A DNA stretch of 64,000 nucleotides from Aquimonas sp. GTDB taxonomy: Bacteria; Pseudomonadota; Gammaproteobacteria; Xanthomonadales; Xanthomonadaceae. The notes beneath the pieces are model-generated. The model made no database searches. It was not told where the DNA came from and worked only from the letters and a program-made list of their open reading frames with translations. The translations under genes and the position numbers were made by a program. The stretch covers positions 62,205 through 126,204 of the forward strand of contig JAKOMQ010000005.1 in assembly GCA_022241605.1 (NCBI GenBank), in the 5' to 3' direction. Shown here one piece after another: positions 27,033 through 36,189 of the stretch; the stretch's first letter is position 1, and every line of letters begins with the position of its first letter.

Positions 27033-27060
27033 GCCGCCGCCGGCTTGAGCCGGCGGCGGC
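27033..27060 (+). terminator. Perfect 12-bp GC hairpin between hpf and ptsN
   Basis: GCCGCCGCCGGC, loop TTGA and GCCGGCGGCGGC form a perfect 12-bp stem. There is no T-run afterwards, so it may attenuate, pause or protect the hpf mRNA 3' end rather than end transcription fully. It starts 17 bp after the hpf stop and ends 26 bp before ptsN. Confidence 0.55.
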
Positions 27061-27086
27061 ACGTTCGCCTCCCCAGGCCCTGGATC

Positions 27087-27557
27087 ATGCTTCTCATCGA
27101 CCTCCTCACGCCCGCGCGCACCAGCGTCGGCCAGAACACCACCAGCAAGAAGCGCCTGTTGGAATCGCTGGCCATCACCCTGGCCGACGGCCAAGGCGAG
27201 ACCGTCGAGCGAGCGATCTTCGACAGTCTCTTCGCGCGCGAGAAGCTCGGCTCCACCGGCCTCGGGCACGGCGTTGCCATCCCGCATGGCCGTACGCCCG
27301 GGCTGGCCAACGCGATCGGCGCCTTCATGCGCCTGTCCGAGGGCGTGGACTTCGGAGCCATCGATGGCGCGTCCGTCGACCTCGTGTTCGCCCTGGCGGT
27401 ACCCGAACACTTCAGCCACCAGCATCTCGTCCTGCTGTCGCAGCTGGCCGAAATGTTCGGTGACGCAGCCTTCTGCCAGCGACTGCGCGAGGCGCCCGAT
27501 GCGACGGCTGCCTACGCCCTGCTGGCGGACTGGCAGCTCACGCACGCGGCAGCCTGA
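27087..27557 (+). CDS. ptsN: PTS IIA-like nitrogen regulatory protein PtsN
   Basis: PtsN (EIIA-Ntr) is a regulatory phosphoacceptor, not a sugar transporter part. The 156 residues begin MLLIDLLTPARTSVGQNTTSKKRLLE and hold the phosphorylated histidine at about 67 in GVAIPHGRTPGL, with DLVFALAVPEHFSHQHLVLLSQLA further on. ATG 27087 fits the family N-terminus; an open frame extends upstream through the hairpin without sense. Located between hpf and hprK in the conserved rpoN cluster. Confidence 0.95.
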   Translation: MLLIDLLTPARTSVGQNTTSKKRLLESLAITLADGQGETVERAIFDSLFAREKLGSTGLGHGVAIPHGRTPGLANAIGAFMRLSEGVDFGAIDGASVDLVFALAVPEHFSHQHLVLLSQLAEMFGDAAFCQRLREAPDATAAYALLADWQLTHAAA

Positions 27558-27575
27558 GCACCCCACAGCGGCCGC

Positions 27576-28526
27576 ATGGACGCCCGCCTGAGCGCCCGCG
27601 AGCTGTTTGACCAGATGCAGGAGCGGCTCGGACTGCGCTGGCTGGCTGGACAGCGCGGAGAGCGACGAGAGATCGAACCGGGCGAGCATCTTGCGCGCCG
27701 GCCTTCGCTGGCCGGCTACCTCAACACCATCCACGCCAACAAGGTGCAGATCATCGGCGCCGAAGAGCTGGCCTACCTCGACGGGCTGGACTCGCGCGTG
27801 CGCTGGGAGACCCTCGCCAAGATCGTCCATGCGCGGCCGCTGGCGCTGGTGGTCAGCCGCGACCAGCCGGCGCCGCCGGACCTGCGCGATGCCGCCAACG
27901 AGTCCGAAACACCGCTGTGGACCTCACCGCTGCGCGGACACGAGCTGTTGACCCTGCTGCAGTACCACCTGGCGCGCGCGCTGGCGCGCAGGATCACACT
28001 GCACGGCGTGTTCATGGAGATCTACTCCATCGGCGTGCTGATCACCGGGGACTCCGGCTCCGGCAAGAGCGAACTGGCGCTGGAACTCGTCACCCGCGGC
28101 CACCGCCTGGTGGCCGACGATGCGCCGGAATTCACCCAGATTGCGCCGGACGTTCTCGACGGCACCTGCCCCGAGCTGCTGCAGGATCTGATCGAGGTGC
28201 GTGGCCTTGGCATCCTGAACGTGCGCGAGATGTTCGGGGACACCTCGGTCAAGCGGAACAAATACCTGAGGCTGATCGTCCACCTGGATCGCACCGACCC
28301 CCAGCAAGGGGCGGTTGGCGGTGACCGGCTCTATGGCGACCGCGGCAGCCGCCGCGTGCTCGAACTTGATATCCCCCAGGTCACCCTGCCGGTGGCAGCC
28401 GGCCGCAACCTGGCGGTGCTGGCCGAAGCCGCGGTGCGCGCCCACGCGCTCAAGACCAAGGGCGCTGATCCGGCGCAGACCTTCATGGACCGCCAGGCCC
28501 ACCACATGCGGAAGCTCGACCCATGA
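27576..28526 (+). CDS. hprK: HPr kinase/phosphorylase
   Basis: HprK phosphorylates HPr at Ser46 and reverses the reaction, tying PTS state to metabolism. The 316-residue protein has Walker A GDSGSGKS (158-165), the preceding His in TLHGV (143), a VADDAPEF segment and the family signature [17 protein letters not shown]. Length and motifs are normal. The stop overlaps the rapZ start as ATGA. HprK in a gammaproteobacterium next to rapZ is typical of Xanthomonadales, and the Ser46 target exists in the HPr encoded at 29866. Confidence 0.96.
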   Translation: MDARLSARELFDQMQERLGLRWLAGQRGERREIEPGEHLARRPSLAGYLNTIHANKVQIIGAEELAYLDGLDSRVRWETLAKIVHARPLALVVSRDQPAPPDLRDAANESETPLWTSPLRGHELLTLLQYHLARALARRITLHGVFMEIYSIGVLITGDSGSGKSELALELVTRGHRLVADDAPEFTQIAPDVLDGTCPELLQDLIEVRGLGILNVREMFGDTSVKRNKYLRLIVHLDRTDPQQGAVGGDRLYGDRGSRRVLELDIPQVTLPVAAGRNLAVLAEAAVRAHALKTKGADPAQTFMDRQAHHMRKLDP

Positions 28527-29413
28527 ACACTCCCGCCGACGCCGCCGCAGCGAACTTCCCCAGCGAGGTCCTGATCGTCACTGGACTCTCGGGCTCCGGC
28601 AAATCCGTAGCCCTGCGCACTCTGGAAGACCTCGACTACTACTGCGCCGACAACCTGCCGGCCGACCTGTTGCCGGCTTTCGTCGAAAGCGTGTGCAGCG
28701 GCGGCCACCGACGGGTAGCGGTGGGTATCGACGTGCGCAACCGCGTCGAAGACCTTGCCGACCTGCCGGCCTCGCTGGCTGCGATCGGCGCCGCCGGCTA
28801 TGGCTACCGGCTGGTGTTCCTCGACACCCGCAGCGAGGTGCTGATCAAGCGCTTCAACGAAACCCGTCGGCGCCATCCACTGTCGCGCGAGGGCCTGCCG
28901 CTGGCCGAGGCGATCGCCCGCGAGCGCGAGCTGCTGCGACCGCTGATGGCGCTGGCCGATCGCGTCGTCGACAGCAGCGAGCTCAACGTCCACCAGCTGC
29001 GCCGCACGGTCACGACCGAAATCGCGATGGAATCCGGCGGCCGGATTTCGATCCTGCTGGAGTCCTTCGCCTACCGTAACGGGCTTCCGGCCGACGCCGA
29101 CTTCGTGTTCGACGTGCGCTGCCTGCCGAATCCGCACTGGATGCCAGCGCTGCGACCGCTGTCCGGACGCGATGCACCGGTGCGCGAACACCTCGACGAG
29201 CAGCCGCTGGCGCGTGACTATCTGGACCAGGTTCTGCGCTTCCTCGACACCTGGCTGCCGCGTTTCGAAACCGACAGCCGCAGCTACGTCACCATCGCGT
29301 TCGGCTGTACCGGTGGTCGCCACCGCTCGGTGTACTGCGCGGAAACCGTAGCCGCCCACCTGCGCGGGCATGGGCGCGAACAGGTGGTCACCTTCCACAG
29401 GGAAATCGAATGA
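28523..29413 (+). CDS. rapZ: RNase adapter protein RapZ
   Basis: RapZ is a nucleotide-binding adapter that in E. coli targets the GlmZ sRNA to RNase E and so controls GlcN-6-P synthase. The 296 residues contain Walker A GLSGSGKS (21-28), [21 protein letters not shown], the conserved [20 protein letters not shown], and the C-terminal [18 protein letters not shown]. It overlaps hprK by 4 bp. A heptamer repeat array begins 3 bp after its stop. Confidence 0.95.
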   Translation: MNTPADAAAANFPSEVLIVTGLSGSGKSVALRTLEDLDYYCADNLPADLLPAFVESVCSGGHRRVAVGIDVRNRVEDLADLPASLAAIGAAGYGYRLVFLDTRSEVLIKRFNETRRRHPLSREGLPLAEAIARERELLRPLMALADRVVDSSELNVHQLRRTVTTEIAMESGGRISILLESFAYRNGLPADADFVFDVRCLPNPHWMPALRPLSGRDAPVREHLDEQPLARDYLDQVLRFLDTWLPRFETDSRSYVTIAFGCTGGRHRSVYCAETVAAHLRGHGREQVVTFHREIE

Positions 29414-29416
29414 AGC

Positions 29417-29444
29417 GGAATTCGGAATTGGGCATTCGGAATTC
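29417..29444. repeat. Array of four heptamers after rapZ
   Basis: Four consecutive 7-mers GGAATTC, GGAATTG, GGCATTC, GGAATTC. Similar four-unit arrays occur at 41073-41100 (opposite orientation) and 63918-63945, each next to a gene boundary. Confidence 0.7.
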
Positions 29445-29480
29445 GCGGCAAGCCGCGCATTGGCCTTGGGAGTCGCGCTG

Positions 29481-29873
29481 ATGGCGGTAGGCGTACTGTT
29501 GTTGACCCATCCGGGCATTGGTCTGGCGCTGCGGGCGACGGTGCAGAAGGTGCTGGGCAATCCGACCCTGCCGCTGGAGGTTCTGGAAGTGCCTTTTGAC
29601 GCCTGTCTGGACGATCTCTCGATGCGCGCACGCGGCACGCTGGGTCGTCTCGACGGTGGCGACGGAGTATTGCTGCTCACCGACCTCTACGGCGCCTCGC
29701 CCAGCAACCTCGGCGCGCGGCTGGAGTCCACGCCGGTGCGGGTGCGACGGGTGTCCGGCCTCAACTTGCCGATGTTGCTGCGGGTGCTCAACTACCCTGA
29801 GCAGGATCTCGACGCCCTCGCCGCGACCGCGGTGCAAGGCGCACGCAGCGGAGTGATCAACGGCCATGCTTGA
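29481..29873 (+). CDS. PTS EIIA component, mannose family (ManX-N-like)
   Basis: The 130-residue EIIA-Man-type protein begins MAVGVLLLTHPGIGLAL, with the phosphorylated histidine at position 10, and includes GGDGVLLLTDLYGASPSN. No IIB, IIC or IID gene follows, so it probably serves regulation rather than sugar uptake. ATG 29481 is chosen because the family N-terminus begins there; the frame is open upstream through the heptamer array. It overlaps the HPr gene by 8 bp. Confidence 0.88.
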   Translation: MAVGVLLLTHPGIGLALRATVQKVLGNPTLPLEVLEVPFDACLDDLSMRARGTLGRLDGGDGVLLLTDLYGASPSNLGARLESTPVRVRRVSGLNLPMLLRVLNYPEQDLDALAATAVQGARSGVINGHA

Positions 29874-30135
29874 GCGCGAACTGACCGTGGTGAACCGGCT
29901 GGGCCTGCACGCGCGGGCCTCGGCCAAGCTTGTACAGCTGCTCAGCGGATTCAAGTCCAATGCCTTCCTGGTGGGTCGCGGCCGCGAGGTCAACGCCAAG
30001 AGCATCATGGGCGTGATGCTGCTCGCTGCCGCCCAAGGCAGCAATGTCCGCCTGCGGGTTGACGGCCCCGACGAGGAAGCCGCGGCGGAGGCCGCGAGCG
30101 CGCTGTTCGCCCGCGGCTTCGACGAGGAGTGCTGA
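29866..30135 (+). CDS. ptsH: Phosphocarrier protein HPr
   Basis: HPr passes phosphate from EI to EIIA proteins. The 89 residues have the catalytic His15 in NRLGLHARASAKLV and the regulatory Ser46 in VNAKSIMGVMLLAA, the HprK target. It overlaps the EIIA gene by 8 bp and precedes ptsI by 34 bp, giving an EIIA-HPr-EI unit. Confidence 0.95.
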   Translation: MLERELTVVNRLGLHARASAKLVQLLSGFKSNAFLVGRGREVNAKSIMGVMLLAAAQGSNVRLRVDGPDEEAAAEAASALFARGFDEEC

Positions 30136-30169
30136 GCGCCGTGGCCGCCAGAAGCAGTGAGGGCAGCCC

Positions 30170-31888
30170 ATGCGCCTGCTGCTGAAGGGCCAGCCCGCCT
30201 CGCGCGGCATCGCGCTGGGCGTGGCCCACGTTCGCGAGCCGCTGATGCATGAGGTCCGCGAGGAAACCCTGCCCGAGGGCGCGATCGAGCCCGAGATCGA
30301 GCGCCTGCACGCCGCCCTCGACATCGCTCGCGGCGAACTGCTGCAGATGCGCGTACAGCTGCAGGGTGCACTTTCCCATGAGCTGGGCGAGTTCCTCGAC
30401 ATGCACCAGCTGCTGCTGGACGACCCCGAGCTGGTGCTGGGCATGGACGATCTGATCCGCACCGCCCGCTACAGCGCCGACTACGCACTGAAACTCCAGC
30501 GCGACCGCCTGCTGGCAGTGTTTGACGGCATCGAGGACCCGTACCTGCGCTCACGCCGCGAGGACATCGAGCACGTACTGGGCCGGGTCTGGGCAGCCCT
30601 GCACCGCGGCCCCACCAGCCAGCTCGCCGGGCTCGCCGGAGAGGTGCTGGTCACCGACACCATCGCCCCGGCCGAGCTCTCGCAGCTGACCCAGCGCGGG
30701 GTGGTGGCGGTGGTCACCGGTGCCGGCAGCGCACTCTCGCACAGCGCCATTCTTGCCCGCAGCCTGCACCTGCCGCTGGTGGTCGGCGCCCACGAGGCCC
30801 TGGCCGAGATCAACGACGGTGATGCCCTGCTGGTGGACGGCACTACCGGCGAAATCATCATCGAGCCCAACGCCGAGGACCTGCGCCGCTTCAAGCGCAT
30901 CCGCCGCGAGGGCCAGCGCGAACGCCGCGAGCTGGAAAAACTGAAAGGCGCCGAGACGGTCACCCGCGACGGCGTGGAAATCCGCCTGTTGGCCAATGCG
31001 GAATCGCGCGCCGACGTCGACCGCGCCTACGCGCTTGGCGCCTCGGGCATCGGCCTCTACCGCACTGAGTTCCTGTTCATGCAGGGCCGATCAATCCCCG
31101 ACGAGGAAGACCAGTTCCTGGTCTACCGGGACCTGGTGATGGGCATGCGCGGCCGCCCCGTTACCCTGCGCACCCTCGACCTCGGGGCCGACAAGGCCGA
31201 CCGCTCCGGCATCGCGCTCAGCCATGAGCCCAACCCCGCACTTGGCCTGCGCGGGGTGCGTCTGTCGCTGTCGCAGCCCGGCCTGTTCCGCAGCCAGATC
31301 CGCGCCCTGCTGCGCGCCTCCGCCTACGGCAAGGTCAACATCCTGGTGCCGATGGTCAGCTGCGTCGAAGAGGTCGACGTGGTTCGCCACCTGGTAGCGA
31401 GCTGCACCCGCGAGCTGGATGAGGAGGGTCACGCTGTCGCCAAACGGGTCAGCCTGGGCGTGATGATCGAAGTCCCGGCGGCGGCACTGGCCCTGCACAG
31501 CTTTGGCAAACGGCTCGATTTCCTCTCGATCGGCACCAACGATCTGGTGCAGTACCTGCTGGCGGTGGACCGCGGCAACGACGCGGTGGCCGATCGCGCC
31601 AGCCCGCTGCACCCGGCGGTGCTGCGGGTGGTGCGCGACGTGCTGCGGCATGGCCGCAAGCGCGGAATGCCGGTGTCGGTCTGCGGCGAAATGGCGGGAG
31701 ATCCGGCCTATACGCGCCTGCTGCTGGCGCTCGGCCTGACCGAGTTCAGCCTGCACCCCGGCAACCTGCTCGAAGTGCGCCGGATCATCCGTGACTCCGA
31801 CCTGGCTGAGCTGCAGCGTGGCCTGCCCCGCCTGCTGCGCGCGCATGACCGTGCAGGCATCGAGGCGGCGCTGCGCCTCATGGGCTGA
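30170..31888 (+). CDS. ptsI: Phosphoenolpyruvate-protein phosphotransferase (EI)
   Basis: EI takes phosphate from PEP and gives it to HPr. The 572-residue protein holds the phosphohistidine at about 191 in GAGSALSHSAILAR. The C-terminal PEP-binding domain includes GIGLYRTEFLFMQ, RTLDLGADK, GLRGVRLSLSQPGLFRSQIRALLRAS and a catalytic cysteine in VCGEMAGDP. Length is normal. The start ATG 30170 lies 34 bp after ptsH. With hprK, ptsN and an EIIA-Man but no permease, this is a signalling PTS. Confidence 0.96.
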   Translation: MRLLLKGQPASRGIALGVAHVREPLMHEVREETLPEGAIEPEIERLHAALDIARGELLQMRVQLQGALSHELGEFLDMHQLLLDDPELVLGMDDLIRTARYSADYALKLQRDRLLAVFDGIEDPYLRSRREDIEHVLGRVWAALHRGPTSQLAGLAGEVLVTDTIAPAELSQLTQRGVVAVVTGAGSALSHSAILARSLHLPLVVGAHEALAEINDGDALLVDGTTGEIIIEPNAEDLRRFKRIRREGQRERRELEKLKGAETVTRDGVEIRLLANAESRADVDRAYALGASGIGLYRTEFLFMQGRSIPDEEDQFLVYRDLVMGMRGRPVTLRTLDLGADKADRSGIALSHEPNPALGLRGVRLSLSQPGLFRSQIRALLRASAYGKVNILVPMVSCVEEVDVVRHLVASCTRELDEEGHAVAKRVSLGVMIEVPAAALALHSFGKRLDFLSIGTNDLVQYLLAVDRGNDAVADRASPLHPAVLRVVRDVLRHGRKRGMPVSVCGEMAGDPAYTRLLLALGLTEFSLHPGNLLEVRRIIRDSDLAELQRGLPRLLRAHDRAGIEAALRLMG

Positions 31889-31969
31889 GGCTCCGTAGCG
31901 GACTCGACGAGCGCGGAAACCCGCGGGCCAGATGAAAGGGCGCGCTGCACCAGCCGCAGCGTACCGGGT

Positions 31970-32494
31970 TCAATCTTCAACCAGCGAGCAGCCATAGCGC
32001 CGGCACCAGTCGACGGCGAGGCACATGCCCGCAGCGGAAATCGTTGGCCTGGACGAACGATGCGCCACGACTGCCGCGCTGTCGAAACGCAGCAGGCGTG
32101 CCCGCCAGCGCAGGCGTGCCAGCCAAGGCAGCTGGCACAGCGGTGAGGGCGATGGGTCGCGCTGCACACAGGGCGCCTGCAGCGCCTGCTCCCAGCCGAG
32201 GAAGTCGCTGTCGCTGAGCAGGCAGACCTGCAGCAGGGGCCGACCCGCCACATCGAAGAAACGCAGGGCCTCGCGTGGGCCTTCGCTGGATAGCTCGCAC
32301 AGCGCCTGCGCGCGTGCGGCACACAGGGCCAACCAGTCCGGCGGATGCTCGGGTCGCGCCAACTCGCGTCGGTACAGGCAGAGCACCGGACCCAGCGCAG
32401 CAAGACGCGGGCCCAGCGCGCCAACATCGAAAGCCGAAGTCGCCGACTCTGCGAACGGAGTCGACATCGGCAGCAGCGGAGCGTCGGCCCACAT
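31970..32494 (-). CDS. HmuS/ChuX-like heme utilisation protein (short, weak match)
   Basis: The 174-residue protein lies 9 bp after hemP on the same strand, so it belongs to the hemP unit. The block ALRFFDVAGRPLLQVCLLSDSDFLGWEQAL resembles the HmuS/ChuS core (FFDAxGxAVHKVYL). HmuS is about 350 residues, so this would be a single-repeat or shortened relative. Six cysteines occur, several near the C-terminus (MCLAVDWCRRYGCS). A role in heme handling is inferred from neighbour and weak similarity. Alternative start MSTPFAES at 32467. Confidence 0.5.
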   Translation of the reverse strand: MWADAPLLPMSTPFAESATSAFDVGALGPRLAALGPVLCLYRRELARPEHPPDWLALCAARAQALCELSSEGPREALRFFDVAGRPLLQVCLLSDSDFLGWEQALQAPCVQRDPSPSPLCQLPWLARLRWRARLLRFDSAAVVAHRSSRPTISAAGMCLAVDWCRRYGCSLVED

Positions 32495-32503
32495 GCGTCT
32501 GGC

Positions 32504-32701
32504 CTATTTGGTCAGGATCAGCTTGTCGTTCTGGGTCAGCCGAAGCCGATACTCCTGGCCGGCGTGCTCGATGCGCAGCTCGCGCCCACCCTGCAGCAGG
32601 GTCTGGCTGTCGATACGGGAAGGTGCGGCCTGGGCGGCAAACATCGGCGTGGCCGAACTCGGGCGGTTCGCGGAATCGGAACAACGGACTTCGATGCGCA
32701 T
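32504..32701 (-). CDS. hemP: Hemin uptake protein HemP
   Basis: The 65-residue protein has the HemP signature IDSQTLLQGGRELRIEHAGQEYRLRLTQNDKLILTK, with the invariant ending KLILTK. HemP is a small DNA-binding activator of heme-uptake genes in several proteobacteria. The start fixed here (MRIEVRCSDS) gives a normal length; a longer upstream frame runs through the Fur box. The gene is divergent from metF and follows a Fur box at 32757, so it is probably iron-repressed. Confidence 0.88.
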   Translation of the reverse strand: MRIEVRCSDSANRPSSATPMFAAQAAPSRIDSQTLLQGGRELRIEHAGQEYRLRLTQNDKLILTK

Positions 32702-32756
32702 TTCGACTCTCCGGTGGGGATCTTGGGCGCCGACGGCGACGCCACGCGCTCCATTT

Positions 32757-32775
32757 GATAATGATTCGCGTTTGC
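32757..32775. promoter_or_regulatory. Fur box upstream of hemP
   Basis: GATAATGATTCGCGTTTGC matches the 19-bp Fur consensus GATAATGATAATCATTATC at 13 positions, including the full first nine. It lies 55 bp upstream of the hemP start and 72 bp upstream of metF. The hemP side is the likely target. Confidence 0.6.
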
Positions 32776-32847
32776 GGTCAAGCCCGGTAGGCAGGTGCGA
32801 TCCGAGCGGATATGCTTTCCCACCTCTCCATCGCGATAGAGCGATAA

Positions 32848-33687
32848 ATGCCCGCCCTGCCCTCCCTCTCGTTTGAATTCTTCCCACCCAAGACCGACGA
32901 ACAGCGCCAGCAGCTGGAGCGCACCGTCGAGAAACTGAAACCGCTTGCGCCGCGCTTCGTTTCGGTGACTTTCGGGGCCGGTGGCTCCACCCTGTCCTAT
33001 ACGCCGGACGCAGTGCGTGGCCTGCGCAAGCAGCATGGCCTGGATGCGGCCCCGCATCTGTCATGCATGGGTGGCACCCGCGAGGAGATCGGCAGCCTGC
33101 TGCAGGCTTATGCCGAGGACGGCTGCACACGACTGGTGGCGCTGCGCGGCGACCTGCCCTCGGGCATGGCCCGTCCCGGCGACTTCCGCTACGCCACCGA
33201 GCTGGTGGAGTTCATCCGCGCCGAGACCGGGCAGCGCTTCCATGTGGAGGTGGCCGCCTACCCGGAGGTGCATCCACAGGCGGACGACGCGTTTGCCGAC
33301 CTCAAGCACTTCTGCACCAAGGTCCGCGCCGGCGCCGATTCAGCGATCACCCAGTACTTCTACAACCCGGATGCGTACTTCGCGTTCGTGCGCGCGGTCC
33401 GCCGCGAGGGCATCGAGGTGCCGGTGATCCCGGGCATCATGCCGATTTCAAACTACAGCCAGCTCAAGCGCTTCTCGGAGATGTGCGGGGCGGAGATCCC
33501 GCGCTGGATCGCCCGCCGCCTGCAGGCCTACGGCGACGATGCCGCCAGCCTGCGCGAATTCGCCGCCGACGTGGTGGCGGCACTGTGCCGACGCCTGATC
33601 GACGAGGGCGCACCGGAGCTGCACTTCTACACTCTCAACCTGGCGCGCCCCACGCTTGCCGTGCTGGAGCGGCTGCGCGCGGCCTGA
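32848..33687 (+). CDS. metF: Methylenetetrahydrofolate reductase
   Basis: MetF reduces 5,10-methylene-THF to 5-methyl-THF with FAD and NAD(P)H for methionine synthesis. The 279-residue protein begins PSLSFEFFPPKTDEQRQQLE and has the family blocks VSVTFGAGGSTL, LVALRGDLP, GADSAITQYFYN and VIPGIMPISNYSQLKRFSEMCG, ending LHFYTLNL. The length fits the bacterial single-domain form. The 3' end meets phoU in a shared hairpin. Confidence 0.96.
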   Translation: MPALPSLSFEFFPPKTDEQRQQLERTVEKLKPLAPRFVSVTFGAGGSTLSYTPDAVRGLRKQHGLDAAPHLSCMGGTREEIGSLLQAYAEDGCTRLVALRGDLPSGMARPGDFRYATELVEFIRAETGQRFHVEVAAYPEVHPQADDAFADLKHFCTKVRAGADSAITQYFYNPDAYFAFVRAVRREGIEVPVIPGIMPISNYSQLKRFSEMCGAEIPRWIARRLQAYGDDAASLREFAADVVAALCRRLIDEGAPELHFYTLNLARPTLAVLERLRAA

Positions 33688-33712
33688 AGGCAGAGTCCAC
33701 TTCAGGCCGCGC
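33677..33712. terminator. Bidirectional hairpin shared by metF and phoU
   Basis: GCGCGGCCTGAAG (33677-33689) and CTTCAGGCCGCGC (33700-33712) form a perfect 13-bp stem with a 10-nt loop. Each arm carries the last codons and stop of one gene (metF ends -AA-stop on the plus strand, phoU -AA-stop on the minus strand). No T-run follows, but it is well placed as a two-way terminator. Confidence 0.7.
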
Positions 33713-34418
33713 CCTCTGCACGCTCCAGCTGGGCCTTGGGGTGGCGTATATCGCGCCCCTCGACCAGATAGAACACGTAGCCGGCGATGTTCTTGGCGTG
33801 GTCGCCGATGCGCTCCAGCGACTTCAGCGCGAAGATCGCCTGCACCCCGGCCGGCACCGATTCCGGCGCGGCCTCCATCAGCGCGGTGAGCTGGCGCACG
33901 CTGGCCTTGTAGGCTGAATCCAGCCGATCATCGTCGCGGCGGATCCGCTCCGCAAGGCCCAGGTCCAGTCGCACCAGGGCATCCAGCGCTCCGCGCAGCA
34001 TGGCGCCGGCGATCCGCGCCATGCCGGCGATCTCGCTGATCATCGGCACGTCCATGCGGTCGCCGGTGTGCTCAACCAAGGCCAGCGACACCCGCGCCAG
34101 CTTCTTGGACTCGTCGCCAATGCGCTCCAGATCGTTGACCGTCTTCGACAGGGTCAGGATGGTGCGCAGGTCCACGCCCAGCGGTGCGCGCAGGGCGATC
34201 AACTGGGCGATCTCCTGATCGGCGCGCAGCTCGTAGCGATCAACCTGACGATCGCCGGCCACCACCTGCTCGGCCAGCCGGGCGTCACCCTGCTCGATGC
34301 AGCGCATGCCAAGACGCAGCTGCTCCTCGACCGCGCCACCCATCTTGATGACAAGGTCGCGCAGGGTTGCCAGCTCCTCGTCGAACTTCTTCAGCGTGTG
34401 TCCGCCTGCCAGCGCCAT
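33702..34418 (-). CDS. phoU: Phosphate signalling complex protein PhoU
   Basis: PhoU links the Pst transporter to the PhoR kinase and represses the Pho regulon when phosphate is plentiful. The 238 residues form two three-helix bundles with the metal-binding-type motifs DLERIGDESKKLA and KSLERIGDHAKNIAGYV. It is the last gene of pstSCAB-phoU, 29 bp after pstB, as in E. coli. Confidence 0.96.
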   Translation of the reverse strand: MALAGGHTLKKFDEELATLRDLVIKMGGAVEEQLRLGMRCIEQGDARLAEQVVAGDRQVDRYELRADQEIAQLIALRAPLGVDLRTILTLSKTVNDLERIGDESKKLARVSLALVEHTGDRMDVPMISEIAGMARIAGAMLRGALDALVRLDLGLAERIRRDDDRLDSAYKASVRQLTALMEAAPESVPAGVQAIFALKSLERIGDHAKNIAGYVFYLVEGRDIRHPKAQLERAEGAA

Positions 34419-34447
34419 GCCTGTCCTTCGTTCCTGCCCGACACGCC

Positions 34448-35260
34448 TCAGCCGAAGCGCCCGGTGATGTAATTCTCGGTTTCCTTGCGCGCCGGCCGGG
34501 TGAACACCTGATCGGTCTCACCAAACTCGACCACGCTGCCAAGGTACATGAAGGCCGTGAAGCGCGACACGCGGCCAGCCTGCTGCATGTTGTGGGTGAC
34601 GATCAGTACCGACACCGAACGGGCGAGGCCGGTGATCAGCTCCTCGATGTTGGCGGTGGCCATCGGGTCCAGCGCCGAGGTGGGCTCGTCGAACAGCAGG
34701 ATCTCCGGCTCGGTGGCCAACGCGCGGGCGATGCACAGGCGCTGCTGCTGGCCTCCGGAGAGACTGGTGCCCGGCGCATCCAGCCGGTCCTTCACTTCGT
34801 CCCACAGCGCAGCGTCGCGCAGCGCCCGCTCGACGCGCTCGGCAAGCACCCGCGGGCGCCGCTCACCGCTGACCCGCAGGCCGTACGCCACGTTGTCGAA
34901 CACCGATTTCGGGAACGGATTGGGCTTCTGGAACACCATGCCGATACGCAGCCGGGTCTCGATCGGGTCGACCGCCGGCGAAAGCAGATCGATATCGTCG
35001 GGATAGAGGCGGATCTCGCCGCCGTAGCGATTGCCGGGATACAGATCGTGCAGGCGATTGAAGCAGCGCAGCAGGGTCGACTTGCCGCAGCCGGAGGGCC
35101 CGATCAGGGCGGTCACCTCGTTCGCCACCACCGGCAGGTCGATGCCGTTCAGCGCCTGGAACCCGCCGTAGTGGAAGGACAGTGCGCGCACATCCGCCTT
35201 GAGCGCGCGGCCCTGCACGCAGTCGGGCAATCCGGGGCGGGTCGAAGGTGGCAGGTTCAT
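34448..35260 (-). CDS. pstB: Phosphate ABC transporter ATP-binding protein PstB
   Basis: PstB powers high-affinity phosphate import. The 270-residue protein has Walker [10 protein letters not shown] (54-62), a Q-loop [11 protein letters not shown], signature LSGGQQQR, Walker [14 protein letters not shown] and H-loop VTHNM. These are PstB-specific forms. ATG 35260 is chosen; a GTG at 35272 would overlap pstA by 4 bp. Follows pstA directly. Confidence 0.96.
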   Translation of the reverse strand: MNLPPSTRPGLPDCVQGRALKADVRALSFHYGGFQALNGIDLPVVANEVTALIGPSGCGKSTLLRCFNRLHDLYPGNRYGGEIRLYPDDIDLLSPAVDPIETRLRIGMVFQKPNPFPKSVFDNVAYGLRVSGERRPRVLAERVERALRDAALWDEVKDRLDAPGTSLSGGQQQRLCIARALATEPEILLFDEPTSALDPMATANIEELITGLARSVSVLIVTHNMQQAGRVSRFTAFMYLGSVVEFGETDQVFTRPARKETENYITGRFG

Positions 35261-35268
35261 GCGGAAGC

Positions 35269-36189
35269 TCACCAGCTGAGGCGGCGGCGGGCGCGTGCGC
35301 GCAGCCAGATGGCTAGGCCATTCATGGCCAGGGTCATCAGGATCAGGACCACGGCAGCTGCGGCGGCATTGGCCTGAAAGGCCGGATCCGGTCGCGACAG
35401 CCAGTTGAAGATCTGCAGCGGCAGCGCGGTGAACGGCGCCGCCAGCCAGTCAGCGTTGACGAAAGGCGGCTGCGCTGTCGCCGGCGCCGGCGGAAGGAAG
35501 GCGATGAAGGTGAGCGCACCCAGGGTGATCAGCGGCGCGGTCTCGCCGATGGCCCGCGACAGGCCAAGGATCACACCGGTCAGGATGCCGGCGCCCGAAT
35601 AGGGCAGCACGTGATGCCAGACTGTCTGCCAACGGCTGGCGCCGAGGCCATATGACGCCTCGCGCACTTCGCCCGGCACCGCGCGGATCGCCTCGCGGGT
35701 TGTCACGATCACGATCGGCAGGATCAGCAGAGCCAACGCCAGGCCGGCGCTCAGCACGCTCTGGCCCATGCCAAACCGGTGCACGAACAGGCCCAACGCC
35801 AGCAGTCCGTAAAGGATCGAGGGCACGCCCGCGAGGTTGCTGACGTTGATCTCGATAAGGTCAGACAGGCGATTGCGCGGCGCGTACTCCTCCAGATACA
35901 CGCCTGCGGCCACGCCCACCGGCACGGCCGCCAGTGCGGCCACCAGCATCAGCAGGGCCGAGCCGACCCAGGCCGGCAGGATGCCCGCCTGCTCGGCAAA
36001 CCGTGAGGGATAGGCCAGCAGGAAGTCAGGCCGCAGCCGCGGCATGCCGTCGAGCAGCAGCTGCAGGAACAGCGCCGCCAGCACCAGCAGGGCCACCAGC
36101 AGTGCGACCACCCCGCAGGCTTCGAACAGCAGGTCGCGCAGGCGCGCGCGCGCACCCAGCCGCTGCAGCTGCTCCGGCGACAGGCGCAT
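35269..36189 (-). CDS. pstA: Phosphate ABC transporter permease PstA
   Basis: This 306-residue permease has six hydrophobic segments and the permease loop [40 protein letters not shown], followed by [18 protein letters not shown] as in PstA. ATG 36189 overlaps the pstC stop by one base, so translation is coupled. A much longer frame on this strand continues out of phase through pstC and is not real there. Confidence 0.95.
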   Translation of the reverse strand: MRLSPEQLQRLGARARLRDLLFEACGVVALLVALLVLAALFLQLLLDGMPRLRPDFLLAYPSRFAEQAGILPAWVGSALLMLVAALAAVPVGVAAGVYLEEYAPRNRLSDLIEINVSNLAGVPSILYGLLALGLFVHRFGMGQSVLSAGLALALLILPIVIVTTREAIRAVPGEVREASYGLGASRWQTVWHHVLPYSGAGILTGVILGLSRAIGETAPLITLGALTFIAFLPPAPATAQPPFVNADWLAAPFTALPLQIFNWLSRPDPAFQANAAAAAVVLILMTLAMNGLAIWLRARARRRLSW

